This document shows positions 9,027 to 19,072 of a DNA stretch of 64,000 nucleotides, piece after piece (within the stretch, counting starts at the first letter, position 1; the number at the start of each line of letters is the position of its first letter). The DNA comes from JAMLHH01 sp035515235 (GTDB taxonomy: Bacteria > Bacteroidota > Bacteroidia > Chitinophagales > JADIYW01). Made by a program: the position numbers and the translations under genes. The stretch spans positions 1 to 64,000 of the forward strand of contig DATJBS010000024.1 of NCBI GenBank assembly GCA_035515235.1. Reading direction: 5' to 3'. Below the pieces are notes generated by a model that did not search any database, was not told the DNA's origin, and worked only from the letters and a program-made list of their open reading frames with translations.

Positions 9027-9256
9027 GGTTGCTAAACGGCTTCTAAACTCCTTTAACACTTACAGTCCTAAGACTTGGTTACTGAGCTGTCGCAAAGGTA
9101 CAATTATTTTTGATATGTAGGGAATATTGGCTGGCTAAAAAAAACAAAAACATAATAGAAAACGAAATAGAAAATCATAAACCCTTGCAAAACAGACTGA
9201 AAACCTGTTTTGTGTAGCGTTTAGAAATTTTAAGACATAAATAGAAATTGATACAA
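9027..9256. other. Intergenic region between helicase operon and type III RM locus
   Basis: About 230 bases without a convincing gene. An 8-bp inverted repeat CAAAACAG / CTGTTTTG lies at 9188-9195 and 9205-9212 with a 9-base loop; it could be a weak terminator or operator. The A-rich 9130-9180 stretch and a TATTTTTG at 9105-9112, close to the Bacteroidota -7 consensus TAnnTTTG, suggest that a promoter for the mod gene lies here. Confidence 0.35.
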
Positions 9257-11038
9257 ATGAGCAATAAAAAACAACTCCAAAAACTCGAACTCACTTGGAT
9301 TGGCAAAGGCGAAGAACCCAAGCTCGAACCTCGTATTCTTATAGAAAACCCAGAGTACAGCTATGGCGACCCCAATAGCCCCAATATGCTTATACACGGA
9401 GACAACCTCCTTGCCCTTAAAGCCCTCGAACAAGACTATGCTGGCAAAGTAAAGTGCATTTACATTGACCCACCTTATAATACGGGTGCTGCGTTTGAGC
9501 ATTATGATGATAACATTGAACATTCTATTTGGCTTGATTTAATGAAACGTAGATTAATGCTATTGAAGTCTTTACTTTCAAATGACGGCTTTATTTGTGT
9601 TCATATTGATGATAGTGAGGGTCACTATTTAAAGGTTTTAATGGATGAAGTTTTTGGCAGAAGCAATTACCTGGCAACTTTTTATGTTCGGGTAAGATAT
9701 GCTGATAAAACGCTTAAACAAGATATGGCATTTCATAAAGAAATTGAGCAAGTTCATATATATCGAAAAGCATATGGTGCAAAGCCAAATTTGAATGAAT
9801 CAGAATCTAACTTTGATAAATTCATTTATTATTTTGAAGAAAAATCTGAAGGTAGAGAAATTGAATTAGGCGGTAAAAAAGTAGTAATATTTGAGAAAGG
9901 TCAATATAAAATCAAAAAAGGTGAAGGTTCAGAAAATGGAAGAAAGGAGATTTGGGCTACAGGAACTATTTTAGACGGCAATTCATCTGGTAGATTTTTT
10001 CGTGATTATTTAACAGGTAGATATGAAACTGATGGTCTTGGAGTAGTTTATAAAGTTTACGGTATTGGTGATGATAAATTTGATTTTAGATACTTTACAG
10101 GACCACAAAGAGAAGGTGCAACAAAGGGTAAATACTTTCAAGGGGTTCCTAATTCCCAATTAGAAAATCAAGACGAAACTAAAAAAAGCCCCATTAGTAA
10201 TTTTTATGATTTAGCGGGTAGTTTCGGTAATTGTCGTCACGAAGGAGGTGTTGATTTCAGAAGTGGTAAAAAACCTGAAAAACTACTTCAAATTATTTTA
10301 AATCATTTTAGTAACGAAGGTGATTTAGTACTTGACAGTTTCTTAGGGAGTGGTTCGACAGCAGCTACTGCTTTTAAAATGAGAAGAAGATGGATAGGTA
10401 TCGAATTAGGTGAGCAAGCTTATTCTCATTGTTTACCACGACTAAAATCTATTCAAAAAGGCACTGATTTGACTGGAGTTACAACAGAAACCGATTGGAA
10501 AGGTGGTGGCGGTTTTAAGTTTTACACTTTAGCTCCAAGCCTATTAAAGAAAGACAAGTTTGGTAACGAAATCATCAACCCAAGCTACAATGCCGATATG
10601 CTGGCAGCAGCAATGGCAAAGCAAGAGGGTTTTAAATACCAACCTCACGAAAGCAGCTATTGGAAACAAGGGCAAAGTGCAGAGCAAGATTTTATTTTTA
10701 CCACTACACAGTTTCTTACTGTAGAAGCCTTAGACAGCATCAAAGACGAAATGCAACCGGGCGAAACATTGCTCATTTGTTGTAAGTCTTTCCAAAAAGA
10801 ATGCAAAGGCAAGTTTAGCAACATCACCATCAAAAAAATTCCTTTGATGCTATTGGGCAGATGCGAATATGGTAAGGAAGATTATAGCTTGAATATTATT
10901 AATATGCCAGTGTCAGAACAGGATTCAGAGGATTTTCAAGATGGACAAGATTTTGAAGGCGACAAAGTAAGTGTTCAAGAATTAGCAGATAAGAATGTAA
11001 TGAGCAAAAAAACTAATAACCCTTCATTATTCGATTAA
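9257..11038 (+). CDS. mod: Type III restriction-modification methyltransferase (Mod)
   Basis: The start is set at the ATG at 9257 (MSNKKQLQKLELTW), giving 593 residues; an in-frame TTG lies 9 bases upstream. The catalytic motif IV DPPYNTG begins at about residue 71, and the SAM-binding motif I DSFLGSGSTA follows near residue 360. This is the beta-class order expected of N6-adenine type III Mod proteins. The region between (about 130-330) holds the target-recognition domain and would set the DNA sequence specificity, which cannot be read by eye. The gene precedes a GxxExxY gene (2-base gap) and res. Mod methylates the host site and is needed with Res for cleavage. Confidence 0.9.
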   Translation: MSNKKQLQKLELTWIGKGEEPKLEPRILIENPEYSYGDPNSPNMLIHGDNLLALKALEQDYAGKVKCIYIDPPYNTGAAFEHYDDNIEHSIWLDLMKRRLMLLKSLLSNDGFICVHIDDSEGHYLKVLMDEVFGRSNYLATFYVRVRYADKTLKQDMAFHKEIEQVHIYRKAYGAKPNLNESESNFDKFIYYFEEKSEGREIELGGKKVVIFEKGQYKIKKGEGSENGRKEIWATGTILDGNSSGRFFRDYLTGRYETDGLGVVYKVYGIGDDKFDFRYFTGPQREGATKGKYFQGVPNSQLENQDETKKSPISNFYDLAGSFGNCRHEGGVDFRSGKKPEKLLQIILNHFSNEGDLVLDSFLGSGSTAATAFKMRRRWIGIELGEQAYSHCLPRLKSIQKGTDLTGVTTETDWKGGGGFKFYTLAPSLLKKDKFGNEIINPSYNADMLAAAMAKQEGFKYQPHESSYWKQGQSAEQDFIFTTTQFLTVEALDSIKDEMQPGETLLICCKSFQKECKGKFSNITIKKIPLMLLGRCEYGKEDYSLNIINMPVSEQDSEDFQDGQDFEGDKVSVQELADKNVMSKKTNNPSLFD

Positions 11039-11040
11039 TT

Positions 11041-11457
11041 ATGGACATTAATGATTTAACGCATAAAATAATTGGAGCATCAATGCAAGTGCATCGAGTG
11101 TTGGGAAATGGTTTTCAAGAAGTCATTTATCAAAGAGCCTTAGCAGTTGAGTTTAATCATATTGGCATCAACTACGAAAGAGAAAAAGAAATGAATATAT
11201 TTTATAGAGACGAACAAGTCGGTACTCGAAGAGTAGATTTTTTTGTCGAAGAAGCCGTAATGGTAGAACTTAAAGCCGTTTCAGAATTAGAAGAAGCTCA
11301 CAAAGCCCAAGCCATTAATTACTTAGAAGCCTATGGCATTGCCAACGGCTTACTTATCAATTTTGGCAAAACAAGTTTAGAGTTCAAAAGGGTTTACAAT
11401 AAGAAGTTAGTAAATCCTGCCAATCCCATTAATCATAAAAATCCTGTTCAAGACTAA
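11041..11457 (+). CDS. GxxExxY protein (PD-(D/E)XK nuclease-fold family)
   Basis: A 138-residue protein with the naming motif GFQEVIY (residues 24-30), followed by VDFFV (Asp66) and VELKA (Glu76, Lys78), which fits a PD-(D/E)XK nuclease fold. Biological roles for the GxxExxY family are not established; genes are scattered and often repeated in Bacteroidota and cyanobacteria. Here it lies exactly between mod and res with gaps of only 2 and 1 bases, so it is transcribed and probably translated with them. That makes it a possible accessory subunit or a selfish insertion that preserved the operon. Confidence 0.9.
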   Translation: MDINDLTHKIIGASMQVHRVLGNGFQEVIYQRALAVEFNHIGINYEREKEMNIFYRDEQVGTRRVDFFVEEAVMVELKAVSELEEAHKAQAINYLEAYGIANGLLINFGKTSLEFKRVYNKKLVNPANPINHKNPVQD

Positions 11458-11458
11458 T

Positions 11459-14131
11459 ATGAATACAACAGCCAATAACATAAAACAACGCTTATCACTT
11501 CGTGAACCGCTTCAAGATTCACTCGATATTGTGGCTCAACTTTGTCAAGAATTAGAGCTAAAAAAAGAAGTAGATTTATTAGCAGAATTAGAAAAAGTAA
11601 AAGCTCATTTTCCTACCTGTACCGATTTTGAAAGAGATTTTGTATCCATTGCTTTTTCTATTGCCACAGGTGTAGGCAAAACCCGTTTAATGGGGGCTAT
11701 TGTAGCTTATTTATACTTGCAAAAAGGCGTAAAAAACTTTTTCATTTTAGCACCTAACTTGACTATTTACGATAAACTCATAGAAGATTTTGGCAATCCT
11801 GCTTATCACAAATATGTGTTTAATGGCATATCAGAATTTGTACACAACAGACCTGTAGTAATTACAGGCGATAATTATGCACAGCAAGGAGTATTATTTT
11901 CAGATTCAGAAATCCGTATTAATATTTTCAATATTGCCAAGTTCAATTCGGATAACAGAGGAACAAAGCAAGGTGGGGTTTCTTTAGCTCCGAAAATCAA
12001 AAGACTATCCGAGTATTTAGGGCAATCATATTGGGAATATTTGTCAGGTTTAGAAGATTTAGTTATTCTAATGGACGAAGCACACCGATACCACGCAGAT
12101 GCTTCTAAAAATGCCATCAATGAACTAAAGCCCATTTTAGGCATAGAAATGACCGCAACTCCATTTGATGAAAAAGGCAAGCAATTCAAAAACATAGTTT
12201 TTGAATATTCCTTAGCCCAAGCCTTGTCAGATGGTAAGTACGTAAAGAACCCGGCTATTGCCACTCGTAAGAATTTTCAAAAAGGCTCTTTAAGTGATCG
12301 AGAAGTAGAAATCATCAAATTAGAAGATGCCATAAGCATACACCAAGACACCAAAAACGAATTGGAAATCTATTCCAAAAACAACGAAGTGAAATTGGTA
12401 AAACCTTTCATTTTAGTAGTTTGTAAAGACATTGCCCACGCCAAAGAAATATACGAACTCATCAATACAGATGGGTTTTATGATGGGCAATACAAAGGCA
12501 AAGTCTTACAAATAGATTCATCAACCAAAAAAGAAGAGGATATTGAGCAACAGTTTATTTCTTTAGAAAGTACAGATAATGAAATAGAAATTGTAATCCA
12601 CGTAAATATGCTCAAAGAGGGTTGGGATGTAACCAACCTATACACCATTGTGCCACTTCGTGCCGCCAATGCAGGTATTTTAGTAGAACAAACCATTGGT
12701 AGAGGGTTAAGACTACCTTATGAGGGCAAAAGAACAGGCGTAGATAAAATTGATAAATTAACGGTAGTAGCCCACGAAAACTTCAATGCCGTTATTGAAG
12801 CAGCCCAAGACCCTAACTCGGTATTAAACAAAATGAGTTTTGTAGAAATAGCCGAAGAAGATTTATCTACCAAAACCGTAGTAGTTACCTCTCAGCCAGT
12901 AATGGAGCAAACCTTTGTAAAGGAGCAGGAAAAAATCAATATTATTGTCAACCCACAAGACAAACAAAAGGCACAAAACAACTTAGATGCTAAAAAAGCG
13001 ATTATCAATGTATTGCCCGATTTTGGCAGTTTACCCGAAGTAAGACGTGTTGAAGATTTAAGCAAAGAGGAAGTAAAACGTAAAGTAATACGGCAAGTAG
13101 AAAAAAACCTATCCGAAGGTCAGTTGAATGTATTTGCAGCTCAAATTGTAGCAGAAGCCAAAGAGGTGTATGACACAATGGTAACAGAATACAAAAAGAA
13201 TATCATTGAAATACCACGTATGGACTTGGTGCAAGGCGAAACAAGAGCCGAGTTCAAAGACTTTGATTTAGATATTACAGGGTTCAATTTTCAAGCCTTA
13301 GAGCAAGAAATTATCCGAATGGGTTTAAAAGATAGGCAAGTAGAAACACTCAAAGCAAAATCAAGTGGTTCGTATGGCAATCCTATCAAACTAATCATTG
13401 CAGAATTAATTGATTACCCAGAAATTGATTATGATGAAAATGCAGACTTGCTTTATCATTTAGCAACCCAAGCCTACGAAGCTATTAAAGCCAATATAAG
13501 CAACGAAGAAGAATTGCCTTCGGCAATCTTCCAATTCAAAGCAGCCATAGCGGAAAAGGTTTATAATCAAATGAAACAGCACTTTCAGTTGCATTCAGCA
13601 GATTATGTTGCCCCAAGAGTATTTCCATTTATACGCATAGAGCAATGGAGTTTTTCTTCATTGGTAAATGCAGGCTACAAAGACTATCGAGATATAGTAA
13701 GCCCTACCAATATGATTCCTAAATACGTATTCAGAGGTTTTGAAAAAGCTTGTCATTTTGAATACAAGTTTGACAGTAAAGCCGAACAAGATTTAGCCTT
13801 TGTATTAGAAAATGATGCAACAGTAATCAAGTGGTTAAGACCAGCACCTAATCAGTTCCGTATTTATTGGGATAACAACTCAAAAAGGTATGAACCCGAC
13901 TTTATTGTAGAAACAGCAGGCACCATTTATATGCTTGAAGTCAAGCGTTCAGATCAAACCGAAGAAGAAACCGTATTAGCCAAAAAAGTAGCAGCAGAAC
14001 GCTTCTGTAAATACGCTTCTGAATACACAGCAGAAAATCAAGGTAAAAAGTGGATGTATTTAATATTACCGCATAACGAAGTAAGCAGAACGGTAAATAT
14101 GAATTATTTAGCAACGAAGTTTAAAGGGTAA
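11459..14131 (+). CDS. res: Type III restriction enzyme helicase-nuclease subunit (Res)
   Basis: An 890-residue protein, close to the usual length of type III Res. It has a superfamily 2 motor with Walker A ATGVGKT (about 69-75), DEAH in LMDEAHRYHAD (about 204), motif III EMTATPFD, and motif VI in QTIGRGLRLP. The C-terminal endonuclease motif is EPDF (Asp814) followed by LEVKRS (Glu827, Lys829). Res with Mod forms a complex that translocates or slides on DNA and cleaves when unmethylated sites are found. All key residues are present, so the system looks intact. It follows the GxxExxY gene by 1 base. Confidence 0.92.
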   Translation: MNTTANNIKQRLSLREPLQDSLDIVAQLCQELELKKEVDLLAELEKVKAHFPTCTDFERDFVSIAFSIATGVGKTRLMGAIVAYLYLQKGVKNFFILAPNLTIYDKLIEDFGNPAYHKYVFNGISEFVHNRPVVITGDNYAQQGVLFSDSEIRINIFNIAKFNSDNRGTKQGGVSLAPKIKRLSEYLGQSYWEYLSGLEDLVILMDEAHRYHADASKNAINELKPILGIEMTATPFDEKGKQFKNIVFEYSLAQALSDGKYVKNPAIATRKNFQKGSLSDREVEIIKLEDAISIHQDTKNELEIYSKNNEVKLVKPFILVVCKDIAHAKEIYELINTDGFYDGQYKGKVLQIDSSTKKEEDIEQQFISLESTDNEIEIVIHVNMLKEGWDVTNLYTIVPLRAANAGILVEQTIGRGLRLPYEGKRTGVDKIDKLTVVAHENFNAVIEAAQDPNSVLNKMSFVEIAEEDLSTKTVVVTSQPVMEQTFVKEQEKINIIVNPQDKQKAQNNLDAKKAIINVLPDFGSLPEVRRVEDLSKEEVKRKVIRQVEKNLSEGQLNVFAAQIVAEAKEVYDTMVTEYKKNIIEIPRMDLVQGETRAEFKDFDLDITGFNFQALEQEIIRMGLKDRQVETLKAKSSGSYGNPIKLIIAELIDYPEIDYDENADLLYHLATQAYEAIKANISNEEELPSAIFQFKAAIAEKVYNQMKQHFQLHSADYVAPRVFPFIRIEQWSFSSLVNAGYKDYRDIVSPTNMIPKYVFRGFEKACHFEYKFDSKAEQDLAFVLENDATVIKWLRPAPNQFRIYWDNNSKRYEPDFIVETAGTIYMLEVKRSDQTEEETVLAKKVAAERFCKYASEYTAENQGKKWMYLILPHNEVSRTVNMNYLATKFKG

Positions 14132-14134
14132 AGT

Positions 14135-14203
14135 ATGATAGAATTTAAAGGCTCAAAATGGTACAAATGCGACCTGCATTCAAGAAACCAATTCAGTTAT
14201 TAA
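14135..14203 (+). pseudogene. 22-codon stub resembling the start of a PHP/TrlF-type gene
   Basis: Starting 3 bases after the res stop codon, an ATG opens a 22-codon frame that reads MIEFKGSKWYKCDLHSRN and then QFSY before a TAA. The 'F.GS.WYKCDLH' pattern closely resembles the N terminus of PHP-domain/TrlF-like ATPases, which continue 'DLHTHTPAS'. Here the second metal-binding HTH motif is lost (HSRN) and the frame ends. It looks like the leftover 5' end of a former accessory gene of the restriction operon. A functional leader peptide is an alternative. The similarity was judged by eye over about 15 residues. Confidence 0.45.
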
Positions 14204-14221
14204 GTAGAAAGTAATACGACT

Positions 14222-17200
14222 ATGTCAATTTGGTATAATAAAAAAGAAGAAGAAATCATTCAGAGATTAAAAAACACTTTAGAATCCCAAAGTCTACAAT
14301 TCATTGGGAAATTTACAAGTGTTGAAGACAAAGATTTTGGCTTTTTTAAAGATGTTCGATCAGTATCAGGAGTCAGAAAATATTACCCAACTAATGAAGG
14401 TGAGCCAGATGATTTCAACAATAGACCATTAGAAGTTTGGTCTAAAAAAACTATTTTATTTAACAGTGGCAAAAAGAAAATAATTCTTGAAGAAGGAAAA
14501 TGGTATAAATTTTATGCAGTCCCAACTCAAAGCCAACTCAGGTTAAAAAATAAAAATCCTTTTTTGTTACAAACTGATTTGTCCAGAGCGGTTGATATAA
14601 GTTTATTTAGGGGAAATGAATTGATTGAAAATATTCAACAAGATTCAATTAATACACCAGAATCTGTTAAAGGGAAACTAACTCGTTCAATTGAAGCAAT
14701 TTCAAATGAAATCAATACACAACCAGCAACTTTCATTTTTGAGTTAATTCAAAATGCAGATGACTATCCCAATGATGAGAAATATGTAAAAATGTCGTTT
14801 GATATTAAGAACCCTTATTTGGTTATAAAGCATAATGGCAGCCAATTTGACGTAAATAATGCTGTAGCTATATGTGATATTAATGAAGGTGATAAAAGAA
14901 ATGAAGTTGAGAAAATTGGTTTTAAGGGAATTGGCTTTAAATCAATTTTTAAGGATTGTAATCTTGCTTATTTGAAATCTGGAGAATATTCATTTCGCTT
15001 TGATGAAATAAAATGGCGTAATGAGGGTAGGAAACTATTTTGGCAAATTACCCCTATTAATACTGATGAAAAGGATTTCCGTAACATATTACTGCCTTCC
15101 AATAATGTCAATTTGATAATAAAACCGAAGGAGCCAAAGCAGCTAAGTAATTATAAGTTTACTTTATTGGAACATTTTAAGGATGAGAGGATTTTACTTT
15201 TTTTGAGAAATGTTAAGGAGATTGATTTCATTTTAAATGACGATTCATTTAGCATTTCAAATACTGATAATAAATGGAGAATTTTTAAATCAAAAAATAT
15301 TTTAGTTGAAGAAAGCATTCGTGTGGAATTAAATAGAGGAATAGCACTTAATGATAAAAGGATACCTTTAAAATACCAAAGTATTGAAAAAACTGAAATA
15401 GGGTTTGGCTTTTTAGTAAATGAAAATAAAGTTCAAAGTGTTGACGATGCAACAATTTATGCTTATTTACCAACAAAGGTCAATTTAGGCTTCGGATTTT
15501 TACTCAATGGGAATTTTATACCTGATGGGTCACGTACACATTTACACCAAGATCTGACTTGGAATAATTATTTATTTGAGAAGGCAGGAGAACTTTTTCC
15601 TAATAAGCTTATTGAATTGATTGAAAGTGACATTGACACATCAAGCGTCTTAAATCTTATTCCAAATTTTTATAAACTATTAGATGTAAATGACGATGAA
15701 AAAATTCAATTTATTAAGGCTTTTAAAGAAGGTTTTGATAAAAATATTACATCAAAACAGTTTATTCCAACTAAGGCAGGCTCTTTAGAAGCCCTTTCTA
15801 ATATTTTGATTGATGAAACGGGTTTAGCAGATTTGTTAAAAGATGAATTTTTTGAATTAACACGTATTTCAGCAAAGTTGATTGATAATGAAGTTGGTGA
15901 AGGTATTGAGAAGATAAAAGCACTCATTTCAGAATCCAGTCAAGGAGTTGTTTACGGTATTGAAGATTTGAAAGCCAGCTTAAAGACAGCTGTGTTTCAA
16001 GATTGGCTAAAAATTCCGTCAAACAACTTTAGGCTCATTCAGCATTTTCAATCATCAGCAGATCTACAAAGTTTACTTGAAACAGAAGCAATAATTTTAT
16101 CAGAAAGCAAACAGTTACTAAAATCATCTGCATTATTTAGTGATGTTCCAAATGAAGTAACTTTTCTAACCACTGAAAAAATAAACAGTGAGCTTCTAGG
16201 CTTATTGACTGAAAGTAAAATCAATCTTTCACTCACTGAATTTGAACCAGTTAAATTTTTCAAAAATAATATTGTAGCCAAACAAGTAAATATAAACGCT
16301 TCTTTGACTGATGAAACAAATCTTCTCAATTTTTGGAAATTCATATTTGACAACTGGACTCTATTTGAGCCTGATATTGCAATTAAAGATTCCTTTAAGC
16401 ATTTTGTAGTTCTCTGCAAACCGAAAACTGAAAACGAACTTTCAAAGAAAGTGATTTCATCGGCTTACTTGTCAAGTGAATTTAATTCTACAAATGATAT
16501 TGAAATTGTAGTGAAAGATATTAGCCCAGATGAGGTATTTATTTCTGATAAATACATTGATAAGAAAAGAGAAGCAGAAAAATGGAGAAAGATTTTCAAG
16601 CAGGCGGGTGCTATTACTGATTTGCAGAAAGTTATTGAAGTTCTATTACCCAAACTACCAATTATAGAACCGGCCAAGCATTTTGAAATTGCAAAGCAGA
16701 TTTTCAAGTTTTGGAAAGACCCTGCAAACAAGTTGACTGATGCCCAAATTGCGTTAATAAAAACCAATCTCAATATCAAATGCGTTGATAAAAAATTCCG
16801 AAAATCAACCGACTGTATTATCTCTGACCATTACAATAATAATCAACTCATTGCTTCGTGGCTTCCAAACATAGAACTTGCAAATCAAGTTGCACAAGAG
16901 TATGCACCCAGAACAAACCAGGTTGCAGAATGGAAAAATTTCTTTGCCTTGATTGGATGTGTTGAGTTGACAGACAAGCAAAATGTATTTGATGCTAAAA
17001 TAGCTTTTATAGTTGATGCACAGGATAAATTACTATTAAACCATTTTCAAATTTTAAAAGATATTTCAGATTTGCATAAAGCAAAAAAAGAAAATGGATT
17101 AGAATTTGATTTTAAGACTTATTTGTCGCAAATCAAATTACAAACAAGTAATGGAGAATGGCACTTAGCATACAATATTCATTTCTCAAACTTTTACAAC

Positions 17201-19072
17201 CCAAAGTTGCGTTTGCAGAACGATCAATCAATCAATTCAATACTATTTTTTTTAAACGATAGCTATCAACCCACCCTAATAGATAAAAATTTTCTCACTG
17301 CTATAGGTGTTAACGATAGTTTCAAGTTCTATTTATCCAATTGTAAAAGAAGTGAGATACCAAACGATTATAGGCAAAGATTTGACAGCATAGCCCCGTA
17401 CATAGTGCAAAATGCAAGTCTTTATAAAAGTCAACATAGATTGCTAAATCATATTGACCTTAATTACAAATATCTTTTAGTCGAATACAAATACTCAGAA
17501 ATATTTTGGACGGAAGTAAAGAAACCAAACTCAAAGCATATAAAATTCCTATTTCAAGAAAGCACCTATAATTGTGGATACAACGGAAGCTTCAATGTTC
17601 AATTGGAGAATTTTGTTGTGAATTTTATTAAACAGAATGCAACACTTCCAAACAAAGACAATAATCTTAAAAAGCCAACTGAGTTGTTTTCATATTTATT
17701 ATCTGATTACATCACCGACAAGAATGACTTATTTAAATATGATTTAAGTGGAATTTATTTTGACAACGACCAATCAAAATCATTGGAAGACATTTTAGGA
17801 GTTCAAAGATTACTGTCCCAAAAACATTGCATTGAATTATTAAGTAGAACTGAGTACAGAGTTGCACCAGAACAAATCCCAGCACTTCAAATTGTAGAGA
17901 TACTTTCAGATTACACTCCTGATAATTATGAAAAGGAGATACTGTTTTTGCCAAATAAGAACCTTGAATGGAAATCAATAAATGAATTGTTCATTTCAAA
18001 CGATGAGCAGTTTCAACTTGACCCACGCCAAAGTCTGCACGAAGATTTCTATTCTATTGCGTTAAGTTTTGGGGTTCAGGAATTGTCAGAAGATAATCTG
18101 GTTTTGATAACAAAACCTAAAACGCCACTGATTACAGATGAAATAGAATCATTTTTTAGAAATAAAGCAAAATTTATCGCATTCAAAATTGACCATTTAA
18201 ATTACGAAGAAGTTGAAGCGATGATAATTGAAAAGATTAATCAAATAGAGTTTTACGAGATTACATCAATTTCAAAGGTATTTCCAGAAGTTAAGCCAAT
18301 TTACAAAACTGAAATTGCTTTTCATTTTGAGGAAGATGAGGATAAAATCTTTTATAAAGGCAACTGGAAAACAAATTCAGAGCTTAAATTATACTTACAT
18401 AAGCACATTCTTGAAGAAAAAATTCCTGAAGCTTGGTTTGAGAATGTTATTAATAGGTGGGATGAGAAAGAATTGAGTGAATTATTGATAGGTGAATATG
18501 GTAGTACACCCTTTGATAACGAAGAGGAAATTATTGATAATGAAAAAATATTTTGGGACGAATATTCAGAAGATGAAGCCACTTATATTAAGTCAATTGT
18601 AAATATTAACTACAATCAAGAAGGTCAATTAGATGCTAATACAACTGCCAAGATTAAAACACTAATGCTTATAAAAGGCGATTTCGGTAATTCACCAATC
18701 TCAGACGAAGGTCGCTACTTAAAAGCGGGAAATAATGAAATTCTTGTTCGTTCTGCACAAAAGGGTCTATTGTACCTTGATTTATTTCATTGGGAAAGAC
18801 TGACCGAAGACAATGTAAAGATTGCTGTTTATACCAATACCCAAATTAACATATTTAACTCACAAGCAGATTTATTCCAATTCTATAAACCCCAAAATAA
18901 GTTTGGCGTTTTGCGAATGCCAGACGATTACAATTTAGATGATTACAATTCTTTAAATAATATTTTTGATAAAGGCAAATGGCATTTTGTATTTATTGTC
19001 AATGAAGATGCAACAGCAGCTAAGCAATACAAGGAGATTATTGATCTTGATGAATATAATAATTACGGATAA
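14222..19072 (+). CDS. Very large sacsin-like GHKL ATPase protein
   Basis: A 1616-residue protein with no signal peptide or membrane segment. Residues about 20-120 form a separate N-terminal beta-rich domain (FIGKFTSVEDKDFGFF, EEGKWYKFYAVP), perhaps OB-like. Residues about 150-400 contain a Bergerat-fold ATPase of the sacsin/NOV kind: N-box FELIQNADDY (about 173-182), HNGSQFD in place of DxGxG, and G2 box GFKGIGFKSIF (about 233). The remaining ~1200 residues are alpha/beta without recognised motifs. It overlaps the next gene, a helicase-PIN fusion, by one base (TAATG). Hsp90-like ATPases of this sort occur in bacterial defence islands; the specific mechanism here is unknown. Confidence 0.8.
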   Translation: MSIWYNKKEEEIIQRLKNTLESQSLQFIGKFTSVEDKDFGFFKDVRSVSGVRKYYPTNEGEPDDFNNRPLEVWSKKTILFNSGKKKIILEEGKWYKFYAVPTQSQLRLKNKNPFLLQTDLSRAVDISLFRGNELIENIQQDSINTPESVKGKLTRSIEAISNEINTQPATFIFELIQNADDYPNDEKYVKMSFDIKNPYLVIKHNGSQFDVNNAVAICDINEGDKRNEVEKIGFKGIGFKSIFKDCNLAYLKSGEYSFRFDEIKWRNEGRKLFWQITPINTDEKDFRNILLPSNNVNLIIKPKEPKQLSNYKFTLLEHFKDERILLFLRNVKEIDFILNDDSFSISNTDNKWRIFKSKNILVEESIRVELNRGIALNDKRIPLKYQSIEKTEIGFGFLVNENKVQSVDDATIYAYLPTKVNLGFGFLLNGNFIPDGSRTHLHQDLTWNNYLFEKAGELFPNKLIELIESDIDTSSVLNLIPNFYKLLDVNDDEKIQFIKAFKEGFDKNITSKQFIPTKAGSLEALSNILIDETGLADLLKDEFFELTRISAKLIDNEVGEGIEKIKALISESSQGVVYGIEDLKASLKTAVFQDWLKIPSNNFRLIQHFQSSADLQSLLETEAIILSESKQLLKSSALFSDVPNEVTFLTTEKINSELLGLLTESKINLSLTEFEPVKFFKNNIVAKQVNINASLTDETNLLNFWKFIFDNWTLFEPDIAIKDSFKHFVVLCKPKTENELSKKVISSAYLSSEFNSTNDIEIVVKDISPDEVFISDKYIDKKREAEKWRKIFKQAGAITDLQKVIEVLLPKLPIIEPAKHFEIAKQIFKFWKDPANKLTDAQIALIKTNLNIKCVDKKFRKSTDCIISDHYNNNQLIASWLPNIELANQVAQEYAPRTNQVAEWKNFFALIGCVELTDKQNVFDAKIAFIVDAQDKLLLNHFQILKDISDLHKAKKENGLEFDFKTYLSQIKLQTSNGEWHLAYNIHFSNFYNPKLRLQNDQSINSILFFLNDSYQPTLIDKNFLTAIGVNDSFKFYLSNCKRSEIPNDYRQRFDSIAPYIVQNASLYKSQHRLLNHIDLNYKYLLVEYKYSEIFWTEVKKPNSKHIKFLFQESTYNCGYNGSFNVQLENFVVNFIKQNATLPNKDNNLKKPTELFSYLLSDYITDKNDLFKYDLSGIYFDNDQSKSLEDILGVQRLLSQKHCIELLSRTEYRVAPEQIPALQIVEILSDYTPDNYEKEILFLPNKNLEWKSINELFISNDEQFQLDPRQSLHEDFYSIALSFGVQELSEDNLVLITKPKTPLITDEIESFFRNKAKFIAFKIDHLNYEEVEAMIIEKINQIEFYEITSISKVFPEVKPIYKTEIAFHFEEDEDKIFYKGNWKTNSELKLYLHKHILEEKIPEAWFENVINRWDEKELSELLIGEYGSTPFDNEEEIIDNEKIFWDEYSEDEATYIKSIVNINYNQEGQLDANTTAKIKTLMLIKGDFGNSPISDEGRYLKAGNNEILVRSAQKGLLYLDLFHWERLTEDNVKIAVYTNTQINIFNSQADLFQFYKPQNKFGVLRMPDDYNLDDYNSLNNIFDKGKWHFVFIVNEDATAAKQYKEIIDLDEYNNYG

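Noticed and set aside
9248..9256. TTG start for the Mod protein
   Set aside because: The ATG at 9257 is a better start and the three additional codons add nothing conserved.
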